DNA from: Physcia stellaris
Lineage: Eukaryota > Ascomycota > Lecanoromycetes > Caliciales > Physciaceae
Length of the DNA stretch: 64,000 nucleotides
Direction: 5' to 3'
Assembly (NCBI GenBank): GCA_018902385.1
Contig: JABSSW010000069.1
Location: 1-64,000 of the forward strand
The notes under the pieces are model-generated. The model saw only the letters and a list, made by a program, of their open reading frames with translations. It did no database searches and was not told the origin of the DNA. Each line of letters opens with the position of its first letter. Position 1 is the stretch's first letter. Below, piece by piece: positions 10,833-21,790 of the stretch. A program made the translations under genes and the position numbers.

Positions 10833-11707
10833 GTCGCTGTAAGGTTCTCAAATGCTCCACTAACGTCAGGCAATAGAATGCTCGGTGACATTAGAGATCT
10901 GGTTGCGAGATACGGTTGATCAAAACAGCCCTTCTGTCACTAGCTCTTCACTTAGCGACCACTTGGACGGTTTTTAGTCTTGCTGCATTGCGGAATCTGG
11001 AATAGCAAGCTCTTACTACGGTGGGTTTGACCAAAATCCGTAGGTTAAGTACTTTGACTCTTGTCTTTCAGGACAAAGACGTATCGGCGAGGGCTCGAAG
11101 CCCGCGGATCGAAACCTGAAAGAGCGCCCAGAACCAGGAAGGACTTCTTCCTGGTGCGTGGCTTGAATTCTGACCCAACCCTGTGATTTATGACCGTTCC
11201 TGAGCAGCCAGTCTATGCCGCAAGTAAAGTGATCTTTGATAACCCTAGATATACCAATTGCCCCAGACAGTCAGGCGGTTCAGGATCAGAAAATGACATA
11301 AACATCACGTGTGTATCTTCGCCAAAACGTTATGAGATGGATATGGCTAAGTAATGGAAAATCTTTTAATCGACATCATCGCATTGAAATAGACACTGCA
11401 ACCAGATGGCTAACATCATGGGCCAGAGGCATACAGCAACAACTTCAAGAAACATGAACAATGTTGATGAGGATCATTATGAATCTCCAATGACCTGTCG
11501 TCAGCCGTTCCCTCGCTACTCTGATTTCACCCCCTAATCGAATCTCAATCCATCTCATAGTCCGATTGTCAATCTGGGAATCACCATTTCCTCGATAATA
11601 GGCAGTCAGCACGGCCTACTCAATCCCTCCCCAACCTTTCCAAGAAGATAACAGACAAAGAGAAACTTAAACGAGCAGACCAGATAAGAAACCTACCTAA
11701 TCTCGTT
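10833..11707. other. Intergenic with a hairpin-rich patch
   Basis: No open frame of note. The stretch contains the structured segment at 11063-11154 listed separately. Confidence 0.5.
11063..11154. other. Nested inverted repeats; possible structured RNA or element relic
   Basis: An 8-bp stem pairs 11065-11072 (CTTTCAGG) with 11115-11122 (CCTGAAAG). Inside it, 11091-11095 pairs with 11099-11103 (GGGCT/AGCCC), and directly after it 11134-11141 pairs with 11147-11154 (CCAGGAAG/CTTCCTGG). A third small arm, GTCTTT/AAAGAC (11063-11068/11075-11080), is an alternative fold. The stems are perfect but short. I recognise no known RNA family. Confidence 0.4.
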
Positions 11708-11958
11708 CTACTCAATGCAGCAGATCACATAGTTGGGCGTTCCGGGACACAGACTCGTGTACAAAGAGCCATCGTCACAGAAATGTGCTTGTCGGGTATT
11801 CACGCAGATCCCATTTTGGTCTGGCCTCAAGCGGAGTTTGCGCTTGCAGGTTCGACGCTTCTTCAGAACGCCACGCTCCTCGATGGTCCCTTCGAGAGCT
11901 GGCATAGCGAGGGCCGTGGTAGCGGTGAGCGCGAAGAGGGAGTGCTGAGGAAGCGCAT
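11708..11958 (-). pseudogene. Small cysteine-rich secreted protein gene with a frameshift in the signal peptide
   Basis: The open frame 11708-11905 encodes a 65-residue segment with six Cys spaced C-x13-C-x8-C-x9-C-x8-CC, following a KKRR dibasic site that would suit Kex2 processing. Directly upstream in the same frame is a typical signal-peptide core (SLFALTATTALA). However, the only plausible start, ATG at 11956-11958 (MRFLS...), is in another frame: one base is missing around 11941-11943. One inserted base there would join MRFLS to the core and give a secreted protein of about 83 residues. It looks like an effector-like or antimicrobial-like small secreted protein disabled by a single indel, or a sequencing error. 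I recognise no homologue. Confidence 0.55.
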
Positions 11959-12407
11959 GGTGGTTTCTGAGATTGGTGAAATGAGAGAACGCTTTTCGGT
12001 ATAGGGCTTTGTAGAAACTTGGGAAGACTTGATGGTTTGAAGAGATACTACTATGGAAGTTGGAAAGGAAGGGAGAAAAGGGATTTAGGTAGATGAAGGT
12101 GCGGTGGAACTTTCGAATCCAAATTATAATTGAGAAGCTTGCCTTGGCTTTTTACAGACTGGCTCCATCTTCCGGACGTTCGACACTGGAAACTCTAGGT
12201 AAGCGACGTACGTACATCGCTTCTCTCTTGTAAATGATATCACAGCTGAGAGGAGATCCTCTATGTCTACGCAGCTTTACAACTAGAAGAGAGACGGTCT
12301 GTGGATTTTGCATAGCCGCTGAAAAGCCATCTCTTTGCTCCAAGAAAAATTTGCTTCTACATTTGCAAGGCTGTGGAAGCCATTGGATCTTGAAGATCTA
12401 TCAGGAT
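11959..12407. other. Intergenic
   Basis: About 450 bases with no supportable gene. It includes the upstream region of the small cysteine-rich frame. Confidence 0.5.
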
Positions 12408-12817
12408 CTATGTTCTTAGCCAGGCGTATAGGATGCCTGCAAAAGTTGTAGCAAATTCTTGGCCCATGTCACTGTCAAAGATCAACGTCAGCCCGCCATT
12501 TTCAAGGCAGTCAGACAAGATGAGACGGACTTGGAGATGGTGCCTTAATTTAGCGTGACGGCTTCCGTCAGGATGTGAGGTTGTGATTGACCTATGAGCC
12601 TGATCATGAAGCTTTCTCAACCGTTGAAGTCCCAATATGACCGTCACGAGGTTTTCTCCTTTCCACACCGCCAGAGATAGTGAGTCATTGTAGCCGAAAT
12701 AGACTTGGAGGAGACCTCATTGAGGCGAGCTATCTCAACCCAGTAGGCAATGAGTTCAAGTGCACTCCTTGGCGTCCAACGTCCAAAGTCTGATCTACTA
12801 TGCACGGCACAATCCAT
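12408..12817 (-). pseudogene. Broken ORF of unknown function
   Basis: From an ATG at 12817 the frame reads a normal-looking soluble protein start (MDCAVHSRSDFGRWTPRSAL, then LIAYWVEIARLNEVSSK). About 36 codons in, the sensible text moves to another frame (VYFGYNDSLSLAVWKGENL, then a further 80 residues with LTLIFDSDMGQEFATTFAG). The switch lies near 12703-12715, where no intron fits. Read through with one frameshift the product would be about 135 residues. I do not recognise the family. It may be a decayed gene or part of a larger one. Confidence 0.35.
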
Positions 12818-13759
12818 AGTAATGGTAAAGCTTAATAGGCGTCATTCCTAGCTTGGCAATAGCTATCAGATGTAGTGGTTTTGGCTCATCTATATGCTTG
12901 GTTGCCAAAACATCGAATCAGGCTCAACTCCATCATAGAAGGGTTGATGAGGATATGTCAATTACGTAAGGAAGGGACGGATTGGAAAGACAAACTCTTT
13001 CGGATAAGATTTAAGTTATAGAACTGCTGCTTTACACCTTGGGTAAGAGGTCAATCGGCGATTTCATGTAGGAAATTTGGAAATATAGCGAACAGGGATA
13101 GTACACCAGCTAAGGTGACAGAAGACCAAGCTCAACGGCTGATGCGAAAATGCGGGTGTGGCGTGAGGATATGGAACCATCCTCGCTACGTGAAACAGCT
13201 ATGATATATTGCTCGGGAATGCTAGACTGATATTAATCATTCTCTGAGATATAGGAGCGCCTTGTAGTGATAATATGCTTTGAGTGTGATCTTCTTGCGA
13301 TGCTGCGAACAAGTCAACGTCACTGATTAGACCTGAAATTTCTATTTGACATGCCAGACTCCGGTCCTCGAGTCCAATTGAAGTGCAAGCAGACCACCTC
13401 AGATACCTTTACTAGAATCATTCAACTGCACAGGAGAAAGCTCACTCGATCGATGAATTGACCTGAGTTTGACCTGATTACCGTTCCTTTACGCTGGCAG
13501 ACCAGTCGTCCAGCATCTAACATTGTATTTATGATGTTATTCACGGAGAGAGCCAAGATGATTGCCTGAATTTGGGCGATCATTCGAAGGACGAGAGTTG
13601 CGAAAGGGAGGCTCATGAGGCCCGTCGGGCCTCGGGCTAACGTTCCGGAGGCTCTGCGGATTTTCCGCGGGCCGAGCTTGGCAATCCTTTCCATCTCGAT
13701 GGCAGGATAACCGGCAGCACGAGTGGAAGTAATCCCATTACCCATTCGAAATTTGCTCC
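12818..13759. other. Intergenic
   Basis: About 940 bases. A 165-codon frame on the minus strand (13422-13919) overlaps the start of the next gene and shows no family feature; I treat it as a shadow. Confidence 0.5.
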
Positions 13760-14470
13760 ATGGCGACTCCAACTCTACGACGTTCTCTCTTCCATTACTC
13801 TTCCATTCATGGCAGTCTTCCGCCCACCTTCCTTCTCCCCCTCCGCGCTCGCCTATCCACCATAACTCATACCACCGACCCTGAGCCTCTTGAGCAAGCA
13901 TACCACCACACGACCCCATCTACGCAAAACCATATTACACAGACTTCCCAGCCAGACCTCATACCCTCGCCACCACCACCGCCTCGACAGCCCCAATTGT
14001 CGCGTCGCTCGCCCCTGCCACCACCCGCACCTGATACAACCTCCTCTCTAGCCCTCCTTCCCCTGCTCGCCGCTCAACCGCCCCATTACATTACCGCACA
14101 CATCCACGCACGCCCATACCTCCTCACGCTGGGCGACAGCTTGCGCCTTCCCTTCCTCATGCCTAATGCCCCTGTGGGCTCAACGCTGCGCCTGAATCGA
14201 GCCTCCGTCATTGGCAGCAGAGAGTATACCTACAGAGGGGCGCCATGGGTGGACGAGCGAGCCTTTATATTACGAGCGAGAGTCGTCGGCGTGGAAAGCG
14301 AGCCGATGAGGTTCCTTGAGAAGACGAAGAGGAGGCAGAGACATGTTAAGACTGTAAAGAGTAAGCACCGCTTTACGATATTGAGGGTTTGTGAGTTGAA
14401 GGTTCTGTCGAGCATACCAGAGGAGAAAGAAGGCGAAGGAGCGGTGGAGAAGAAGATTGCCGAAGAGTGA
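13760..14470 (+). CDS. MRPL49: Mitochondrial large-subunit ribosomal protein bL21m
   Basis: A single-exon gene of 236 codons starting at ATG 13760. The N terminus (MATPTLRRSLFHYSSIHG) is Arg/Ser-rich without acids, as expected of a mitochondrial targeting peptide, and is followed by a Pro-rich spacer to about residue 110. The bL21 domain follows: HYITAHIHARPYLLTLGD, then LRLNRASVIGSREYTYRGAP, and the basic C-terminal piece KTKRRQRHVKTVKSKHRFT. This matches fungal bL21m (yeast Mrpl49) in layout and length. It would sit in the mitochondrial 54S subunit near the exit region. The last 20 residues are acidic and poorly conserved. Confidence 0.9.
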   Translation: MATPTLRRSLFHYSSIHGSLPPTFLLPLRARLSTITHTTDPEPLEQAYHHTTPSTQNHITQTSQPDLIPSPPPPPRQPQLSRRSPLPPPAPDTTSSLALLPLLAAQPPHYITAHIHARPYLLTLGDSLRLPFLMPNAPVGSTLRLNRASVIGSREYTYRGAPWVDERAFILRARVVGVESEPMRFLEKTKRRQRHVKTVKSKHRFTILRVCELKVLSSIPEEKEGEGAVEKKIAEE

Positions 14471-16188
14471 TCATGCGAAAGCAGATATTATTGTATGGAA
14501 GAACACACAATGAACGTCGTGAGAGCCACCTTGGATGATGAAGCCGAGTAGATCCCAACTATCGCAGCCATACTCCTCGTAATGGTGAGGCTTAGAACAA
14601 CGAGGTGGGATATTTTCAAAGGATGGCTAGCAAGGCTCGTACCCATGGCACGTTTGGCTAAGGATCTATGTGGCAACAACATGTGGTATATACAACATTC
14701 CCTTTATACGCCCCTCGATGATTCCGGGCCTGTTTTTTTTTCAAGACCCATAAGCTAGCATGATAAGACTCTTTCATGGGGAAGAAACCCAAAGCCATTC
14801 ACGGAAGCAGCAGTGGTAGGTCGGGGTAAGTCTGCTCTACATAGACCTAGTAACTCCAACTCAAGATGTTTCTTGAAACACCAGCACAATAATTCTTCGG
14901 AGAGCTCTTACCCGCTCTTTAGCCCTCTCCATTCCCACTTGTTGCTCATGGTTACGGATGATGTACCTTTCACCATATCATGCCTTTTCATTTCGCCGTG
15001 TAATCCCCAACACCCACACGACCCAGAGCATAAGCAGGAACTGTAGAAGTTTTCAAGAACCCAAGAAGAGACAATATTCATTCGAAGCCCAGATGTCTCA
15101 GTGGCATCTTGCAAAACCGATACTTCGACAGTTGCAAGATTACTCTCTACATCGTCTCAAACTGGACCGCTGCGCCAGCGATGCTGGATGCTCCAGATAA
15201 ATATCTACGACAGGGTACCGTAACCCCAATAGATGCAGAACTTGAATGGGCACGACGTCTACTCGAGAGGCTACAGTGGAAATTGCCATCACCGTGGGTC
15301 CGCAGAGAGACTGTCAGAAGAGCCGGACTGCTAGGTGCAGTACTTCGCGTCAGCTTCATCAGCTTCGATGCGGTATCACTCGCCCACATTTAGCCATGGA
15401 GCGCCCCGCCATACCCGATAGTCTAGATTATTGGGATCCTCATGAGGTACTGAATAAATCTTGGAGCGGTCCTATTCGTAGGGACTTTCAGCCCGGAGAT
15501 CTTTCCTTGTTCGATCTTTCACCGCATCGGCTGGAGCAGCAGTCTTTCGGTCTCAACGTCCCTTGATTTTGCCAGTGAAATTGAAATATTAAGTTACGAC
15601 TTCGTCTAGCCACAACTCAGGGCAGAATGTATACGTATTGCTCTCACTTCTACTAGCGAGGTAGGCCGCAGTACCCCCAGAATCCACATGGGTTTCGAGA
15701 CCATTGTGCCCATGCTTGTCAATGGGGCGTATTGCCCCGAGTGCCTAAATGCAGCTATACCTCGATTAGAAGATCGCATTGGCGTAAAGTGCCAGACTAG
15801 TGTCCCTGTGGAGCAGACAGCTTGAAAGGTCCAGAAGCTCGGCTGCTAGTCTAGGCCGATAAAGGCGAAATGGGAGATGTGGTGAGCGACCTCCCAAAAA
15901 AGGAGGCAGAGATTCATTAACGCCAGACCAGGAAAATTGCGGTTCTAGACGACTTAGCGAGCCTTTCGAGGGAAGAAAGCTGGCATGAATGAAAGACAGA
16001 TTGAGAAAGAAATGCTGAAAGGTAAGGGGTTTCACCTCAGACTTGCACATCTAAGGAATACGCTTCTCTGGCTTGGGGTCCATCGCTAATTATCAGTTCT
16101 ATAGGACCTATCACACTGGGTATAATTCCAGAAAGTCAATTACTAGACAATCAGTATCTGCTCGTATGGCTTCAATTAATTATTGTCC
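14471..16188. other. Intergenic, unexplained frames
   Basis: About 1.7 kb without a recognised gene. One stretch (about 15181-15393, plus strand) reads as a plausible soluble segment rich in Arg, Leu and Trp (AELEWARRLLERLQWKLP), and 15396-15566 has another ATG-started frame of 56 codons in a different phase. They may be remnants of one gene, but nothing identifies it. Confidence 0.35.
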
Positions 16189-17604
16189 TTATCTGCGTAG
16201 ATATTTGTTCACCAGAAAGCACATATCTTCATAGATCCTGTTAAACCTGTCAGAGTCGCTACCGTTAACCTTCATCTTTGCCAACCAGAGACGTACCGCT
16301 GTCTAACATGTGTATCCTTAGGCCAACCAATCATATGCGCAATGTTGAACTTCAAAGCGTAAAGTCTATTGCGGTCATCCCACTGCTCGACCGGCTCACT
16401 GGGTGGATAGTGTCGTAGATACTCCGTAATATACGCCCTGGCAATCTCGCTCTTAGTCTTGATCGTGATTGCTATTGACCCGAAGTCGCGAGAGAGACAG
16501 AGAAGAAGTGCAATTATGTCCAGGACTTACTGCGTAAACTTGACTTCCTCGCGCCTCCACATGCCACTGAAAGATAAGGGAATCAGCAGGCTGGGATTCG
16601 ACTTCTTGATCGGCAACTCACAGCTCGTACTCATTGTGTGCATAAAGACACGCTGCGTCGAAGACGACAGGCTCCCCTGTAGCTCTATCAATAGCCACGT
16701 TGCCATCCCATAGATCACCGTGGACAAGACACTAGATAGCTCGGAGTCAGCGTTGCCTGTCAGAAGTATTCAATCACTTTTAGGACTTCTCTCGTAGCTC
16801 TAATGTTACATTGCACTCTAGAAGCACGCGCTAGGGCTTCTCCAAAAGCGGAAGATCCAGAAGCGGAAATGAACTCACTGGTTTCAGGACTCGCCGGTCT
16901 TCCTGGAGAGGCCCAAGAAGCTGCGGTACGACATGAGCCACGAGTTCCTGGAACGCCTCCTCATATTCAAGCCATGGGCCATTCTGCTCGCGTTCAACGT
17001 CAAAGAAGCCGACAAGAAGTTTGGTGAAGAATGATGCCCAGCTGCTATCCCAGTCGACTATCTGTGGTGTCCTGCCATGACAATTCGGAACATGAAAGCC
17101 GAATCTGCCATTAGGGGAGATGCTACTGTGATGAATATGCGCAATACGGGCACAGAATAGATCGGGCTCCGGGAGTTTGAGGTCCAGGTCGAGGAAGTCA
17201 CAAAGAAAGAAGCTTGTCTCCGGAGGCTCAAGCTCAAACCTCCCCCATGCGTGAGGCTTTGGGAGAAGTGATGGTAGAACTCTGTACAGTTCTAACATGG
17301 AGGTGTATTCGCCTTTCATCATTCGCTCGCCGTCTTTGATGGCGCACTGTTTAAGGACGGTCAGCGTTGCTACTTCAGCGTTACCGTATGATTATTTCAG
17401 ATATACCTTTAGGAAATAGGATTTTGCTGTACCATCCGCCAGCTCAACCCGGACACGAGCAAGTCTTGCCCATTCCGACTTGCCATAGCTCCTTGCTTCT
17501 GTCACTTTGGCACCTTTAGGTAGGACGGCAACAATACTTGGGTCCACTGCAAATCTTTCGTCAGACTCCGGGATGGCCTCCTTGACAACTGCTTGGGATT
17601 CCAT
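16189..17604 (-). CDS. Fructosamine/ketosamine-3-kinase family protein, divergent
   Basis: Six exons on the minus strand: 17407-17604, 16879-17346, 16622-16731, 16531-16566, 16297-16449 and 16189-16246, total 340 residues. The start is ATG 17604. Family motifs: SYFLKVYLK at the first junction, MKGEYTSM, then [41 protein letters not shown] (catalytic loop) and [16 protein letters not shown], and the C-terminal signature [20 protein letters not shown]. Intron 2 is long (147 nt), and the fourth junction, giving FTHEIARAY, is the least certain. All motifs look intact, although FDAACLYAH has Leu where the other family member has Phe. Its substrate is unknown. It shares family but little close identity with the gene at 9713-10832, so the pair is an old duplication or two independent lineages. 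Confidence 0.85.
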
Positions 17605-18967
17605 GTTCGCAACTTTCTGTCTCTGCCTCCAGCCAAGTCAATGGCGAGTTCAGGTTGAGGAATGGGCCTTCGCGGTGGCACCTATCGATTTTCACATGCC
17701 ATTCACCGAGATCCATCACTGGAACACTGAAACAGCTTAGGTAAGGCGCACAGTCCATGCCCTGTCTCGCCCTCCATCCATTGTTTTCATCATACAAACC
17801 CCCAGATCCTCCTCAATATGAAGAGAACCCAGGTTATATCCTCAAGTTTTACGTTTACAGCACCAATCCCACTTGAGCCGTTGTTAGTATCAGTCCTCGT
17901 CTTCTACATTCTGGTAAGAAAGCATCTTCAACCGTTAAGGCTGTAGGTAGACGACTGATGAGGGCGAAAAACTCTCTATGGTGTCAGAAATCCACCGTGA
18001 AAGAGTTGTGACATTTACACCATCAGATTACATACTGTCACCAGATGATGCTATGGGACTGAGGAAGAAAGCTAGCCAGAACAATGTGCTTCCTCGGTCG
18101 CCCACTAGTAAGTAATTGCTCTTTAGTGAGAAGTAGAAAAGCCAGTGTAAGAGAACGGCCTATTTTGGAAATGCTGTTGATATTTAAATTGTCCTCCTTG
18201 TGTCCAACTATATCGACTCTAAAGAAACTACCTCGTATTACCGTAGTAATGACTGACTTACATTAACGCCGAAGGTGAACAAGGAATGAGAACCGTGAGC
18301 GAAGGAATCAATGTACATCCATTCGTATCATTAAATATCGGCTGATAATGAGTTAACGTTCTTTGACAATTCTTTTCAGTATAAAGTGGTGCTGTAATAC
18401 ACTTTCACTTACCCACGTGACTAGATCTTGGGCAAGAGTACTATAAGGCTCGGTTAAGCCTCACGCCGACATGGACACCATATTCATGTTCCCCAAAATT
18501 GAAAACAATGGCCTGTGCTCCTTGGCTACCTTGGGCGGTGGGACCTCGATAAGGCGTCTTAAAGAATAAGTAGCCAAGATTTCGTCCCTGATTCCTGAAC
18601 TTTCGAAACCCTGGAATGGAGATAATGCTCGCTCTGACTGCATGTGCAACAAAGATCAATATGCCATACTGAAACAAGTGACGATCGACGGGCTACCCTA
18701 GGTCTCATTCCTGGCTTCGCGGGTGGCCCATAATTTGGATCTTTTACTAAGGTCTCTTCCTGGAGCAAGAAGTCTGGCTGAGGGTGCCTGGATCCTTAAG
18801 CCAGTCTCCTGGAAAGTCCTAATCGGAGAATTAACCATCAGTCTGAGGCCAGAAACTAGATTAACGCCCCTAAGAGATGGTACCCGCATTGGAAGTAACG
18901 ATTCCTAATATCCTGGGGGAGGACGACAACAAATCCATTCCTGGGCCATTAGGTTGGACCAATCAAG
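17605..18967. other. Intergenic; possible hydrolase relic
   Basis: About 1.36 kb between the kinase-like gene and the zinc-finger gene. On the minus strand at 18441-18677 the phrases ILIFVAHA and LGYLFFKTPYRG faintly recall the SesB-like hydrolase of fungal NLRs, but no further support exists. No gene is claimed. Confidence 0.4.
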
Positions 18968-21790
18968 CTATTCTGTCATAAGGTAGGATTCAGAATTCCC
19001 CCCTCCTGTGCCTTTGTCTATCTTGCATCCTCGGCATCGCCCGTGCGAGCAACCGTGACACATCTTGACAACCGATACATTATTGGGTCCGTCTGTACAC
19101 CTACACTAGGCAGCGTTAGTAACGTGAACTGCCAAGTGGAAAAAATAGACATACACAATACCAGGATTTGGTCACGCAAGAGTCCTTTACAGTCATTAGG
19201 TGCTCTGGTGGCGGAGCCTCGAGGACGTTCTTTTGATTTGGTACCGACCCTTCGTGGGAATCCTCATCTTCATGTCGATCATCGTCCGAATCGTCGTTAC
19301 CCGGAGGGCTGTTTGGTCCATCACTGTCGGGTTCAGCAGCGCTAGGTAAAGAACCAATCGGAATATCTTTGTCCAAAGGATACCAGTCATCGTGAATCCT
19401 CTGGCCGAGCCTGAAATGCTCTTTGTCGATATGGTCAAATCTTTCGTCCCAAGCTTCTAAACCTTTGTGCTTAAGTGTTACTATTTTCTTACAGAAGCCG
19501 CACCAAAACCCACTTTGGCCATTCCGGCCGATGCGGTACTTCTTGCACTGGTCCCGGATAATTTCCTCGTCCTTGATTGAGTGAGTGTCTTTTAGGTGAG
19601 CCTGAAACTGTTCCCTGCGATAGAATATCTTGGCGCATTGATTAATCTGGCTACGAGGATTTGGCTCATGGCAGCGCCACATCTCAATCTGGTAGTGACG
19701 AGTGTTCTCGTGTCGCTTCCAGTCATTTTTGCTTCCAAAGGCCTTGGAGCAGGTGGCGAAAGTGCAACCGTAGGGACGAGTGTGACGCTTGTTGTGCTTC
19801 CTGACCACTCGTTAGTCTGAAAGGATCGAGGGTTTGGGCATGTTAATTTTTACCTTAAGTCGCACCGCCTTGCCATCTTCTTATGGCATTGGTCGCACTC
19901 AATCGGCTTCTTCTTGGTTTCAGGGGCGACACTTCCGCAATTGCTTTGGTGCATTGGATGGTCATCAGTGCTTCCTTCCCCGCGTATGGTCAAAGCTCGA
20001 GTGATCAGTGAAAGCTGTTCCTCAGGAGCACCCGGGTCCTTTGCCGAGGTGTAAATGGCCTCAAGGTTGTTACAAGAAGATGGAGCGTCTGTGGGTTTCT
20101 CCTGAACGGTTTGGTGAACCACTGCGACCTCAGAAAGAGCTGAAGGCAATGTTTTCTGTCGCTTTTCGGTGAACTGGCTTTCTCGACCTTGAGGATTGTC
20201 TGACATTCTTTGCCTTTTGTTAGAAGGTACTTGAAGTAGAGAAGCATCTGGGCTCGGATAAGTTTTACGAATATGGGTATGACCTGCAGCTTTGTCGAGC
20301 AATGAGGAATGCGTGTTAGTGCTCGTTGTTGCGAAGTGTTCAACCACGCGATTTGTTGCCTGAGTGACGGATACGAACGCTGGATTATTGCTGGCATTTC
20401 CTTGCCAGATTTGATCGACTCGTACGTCATATTGTGGGTCCATACCGATTGGAGTAGATACCCCGGGTGAGAGACTAACGTGTGCCAAACTGGTATAAAT
20501 AGGCGTTTCATGATTCGACGACAAGGAGTATTGCTCGGCTGAACCCACTGTACCTGAAGACCCCGGTCCTGCGTTCCACGGCTGGACGCTATATGTTATA
20601 GCAGACCTGTGTTGCAATCATTACTACGTGTAACCGCACGTGCTTGAGATCAGAACTGACTTCCTGACAAGCTCGTCGATATTTTCGCCCTTGTGTATTC
20701 GATTACAGTGCTGACGAAAGTTGTCAAGACGAGGCCAGATCTTGTCCTTTCTGGTGCAATTCCGTGCAGCGCATCGAAAGCTTCGGTCAGTGCCGTTTTT
20801 GGGTGCGATTTTGTGAACACTTTTCATATGTCTTTCTGTATCATTAAGAGTGCTGAAGGATTTGGAACAGCGCCTGCATTTGTGCGGCTTGCTGTGACGT
20901 GAGACGTGTTTTCTTTGATCATCTATGATTAGTCTTTCATACAATCCGAAAAGTATGACTTACTTGTGCTCAGAATTATTCCTTGAAATATGTTTACACT
21001 GTTCGTAGTGACAAGCTAAGGACGCCGATGTTCGGGGTCTGTAAGAAGTGTCGCTGGCACCATCTAAAGAGCTGTGATGATCATCTTGGGAGACATTACT
21101 TCCAACACCGTAAGATAATCCATTGAGATCCACAGTATCACTTGGACAACTCCGGCTTGCGTCGCGATGATCCAAACTACCTTCCGAGTTGCTCACGAAG
21201 CTCCTAGAATCGTAGGCCGAGTCGTGCAAGGGCTGTCCGGTTGTACTCACACTCACTTCCGACCTAGCCGAATCACGGTAGATATACGGAGATGGTCGCT
21301 GCATGGTAAATCTGGCATGAGGCTGGATCATGGGCGATTGTCCCGTGCTGCCAGTCTGACGAAACGGCGTCCAAGGTCCTGGATCATTATTCCATCGCGT
21401 TATAGAGTTGTTCTCTCCTCTAATCGACGGAAGGCGGAAGTCATCGGACGGATGTATGGAATTTCCGGAAGTTATTGGCAACGATGATCTTTCATGAAGC
21501 TGCGGAAGGACATCGTTACTTGGGAGAAGCAAATTGCCTAAGCTAGGGGAAAGTACACTTGGGCTTTGCCAGGCATCTAGCGAAGGGTCAAAAGAGAACG
21601 TTGGAGGACCCATGTTTGGCACTGGACTCTCAGATGCTATATAAAAGTCTTCAGGCGGCGTTTGGCGTCTGCCATTAAGGATCTGCTACGGATCTTTTAT
21701 CAGCTTATGCGAGCAGGGTACCAGCTTCGCGGCTCTTACATCAGGCTGTGTGATCTGCGAACTTGCCTGATGGCTAGAATGGGTAGACAT
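18968..21790 (-). CDS. C2H2 zinc-finger protein with a C-terminal Cys-rich domain
   Basis: Probable nuclear transcription regulator of 853 residues. Six exons: 21740-21790, 20964-21685, 20661-20912, 19854-20606, 19155-19800 and 18968-19105. The start is ATG 21790 (MSTHSSHQASSQITQPD), spliced by a GTAAGA donor. A Ser-rich N-terminal half leads to one C2H2-like unit (CHYEQCKHISRN across intron 2), then HKCRRCSKSFSTLNDTERH and a longer CxxxxC unit. A spacer follows, then a second cluster: IECDQCHKKMARRCDLR joined to KHNKRHTRP, and GCTFATCSKAFGSKNDWKRH, with further CxxC/CxxxxC units. The last exon adds SWYCCRCTDGPNN...CHGCSHGRCRGC, a small Cys-rich zinc-binding motif seen in many fungal proteins. 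Every junction is in phase, and the last intron has a strong CTAAC branch site. An acidic stretch (DDSDDDRHEDED) precedes this motif. Target genes are unknown. Confidence 0.85.

Noticed and set aside
18441-18677. Minus-strand frame with phrases recalling the SesB-like hydrolase (IFVAHA, FFKTPYRG)
   Set aside because: The serine elbow and the rest of the domain are absent and the similarity is limited to about 20 residues, so a relic cannot be told from chance.
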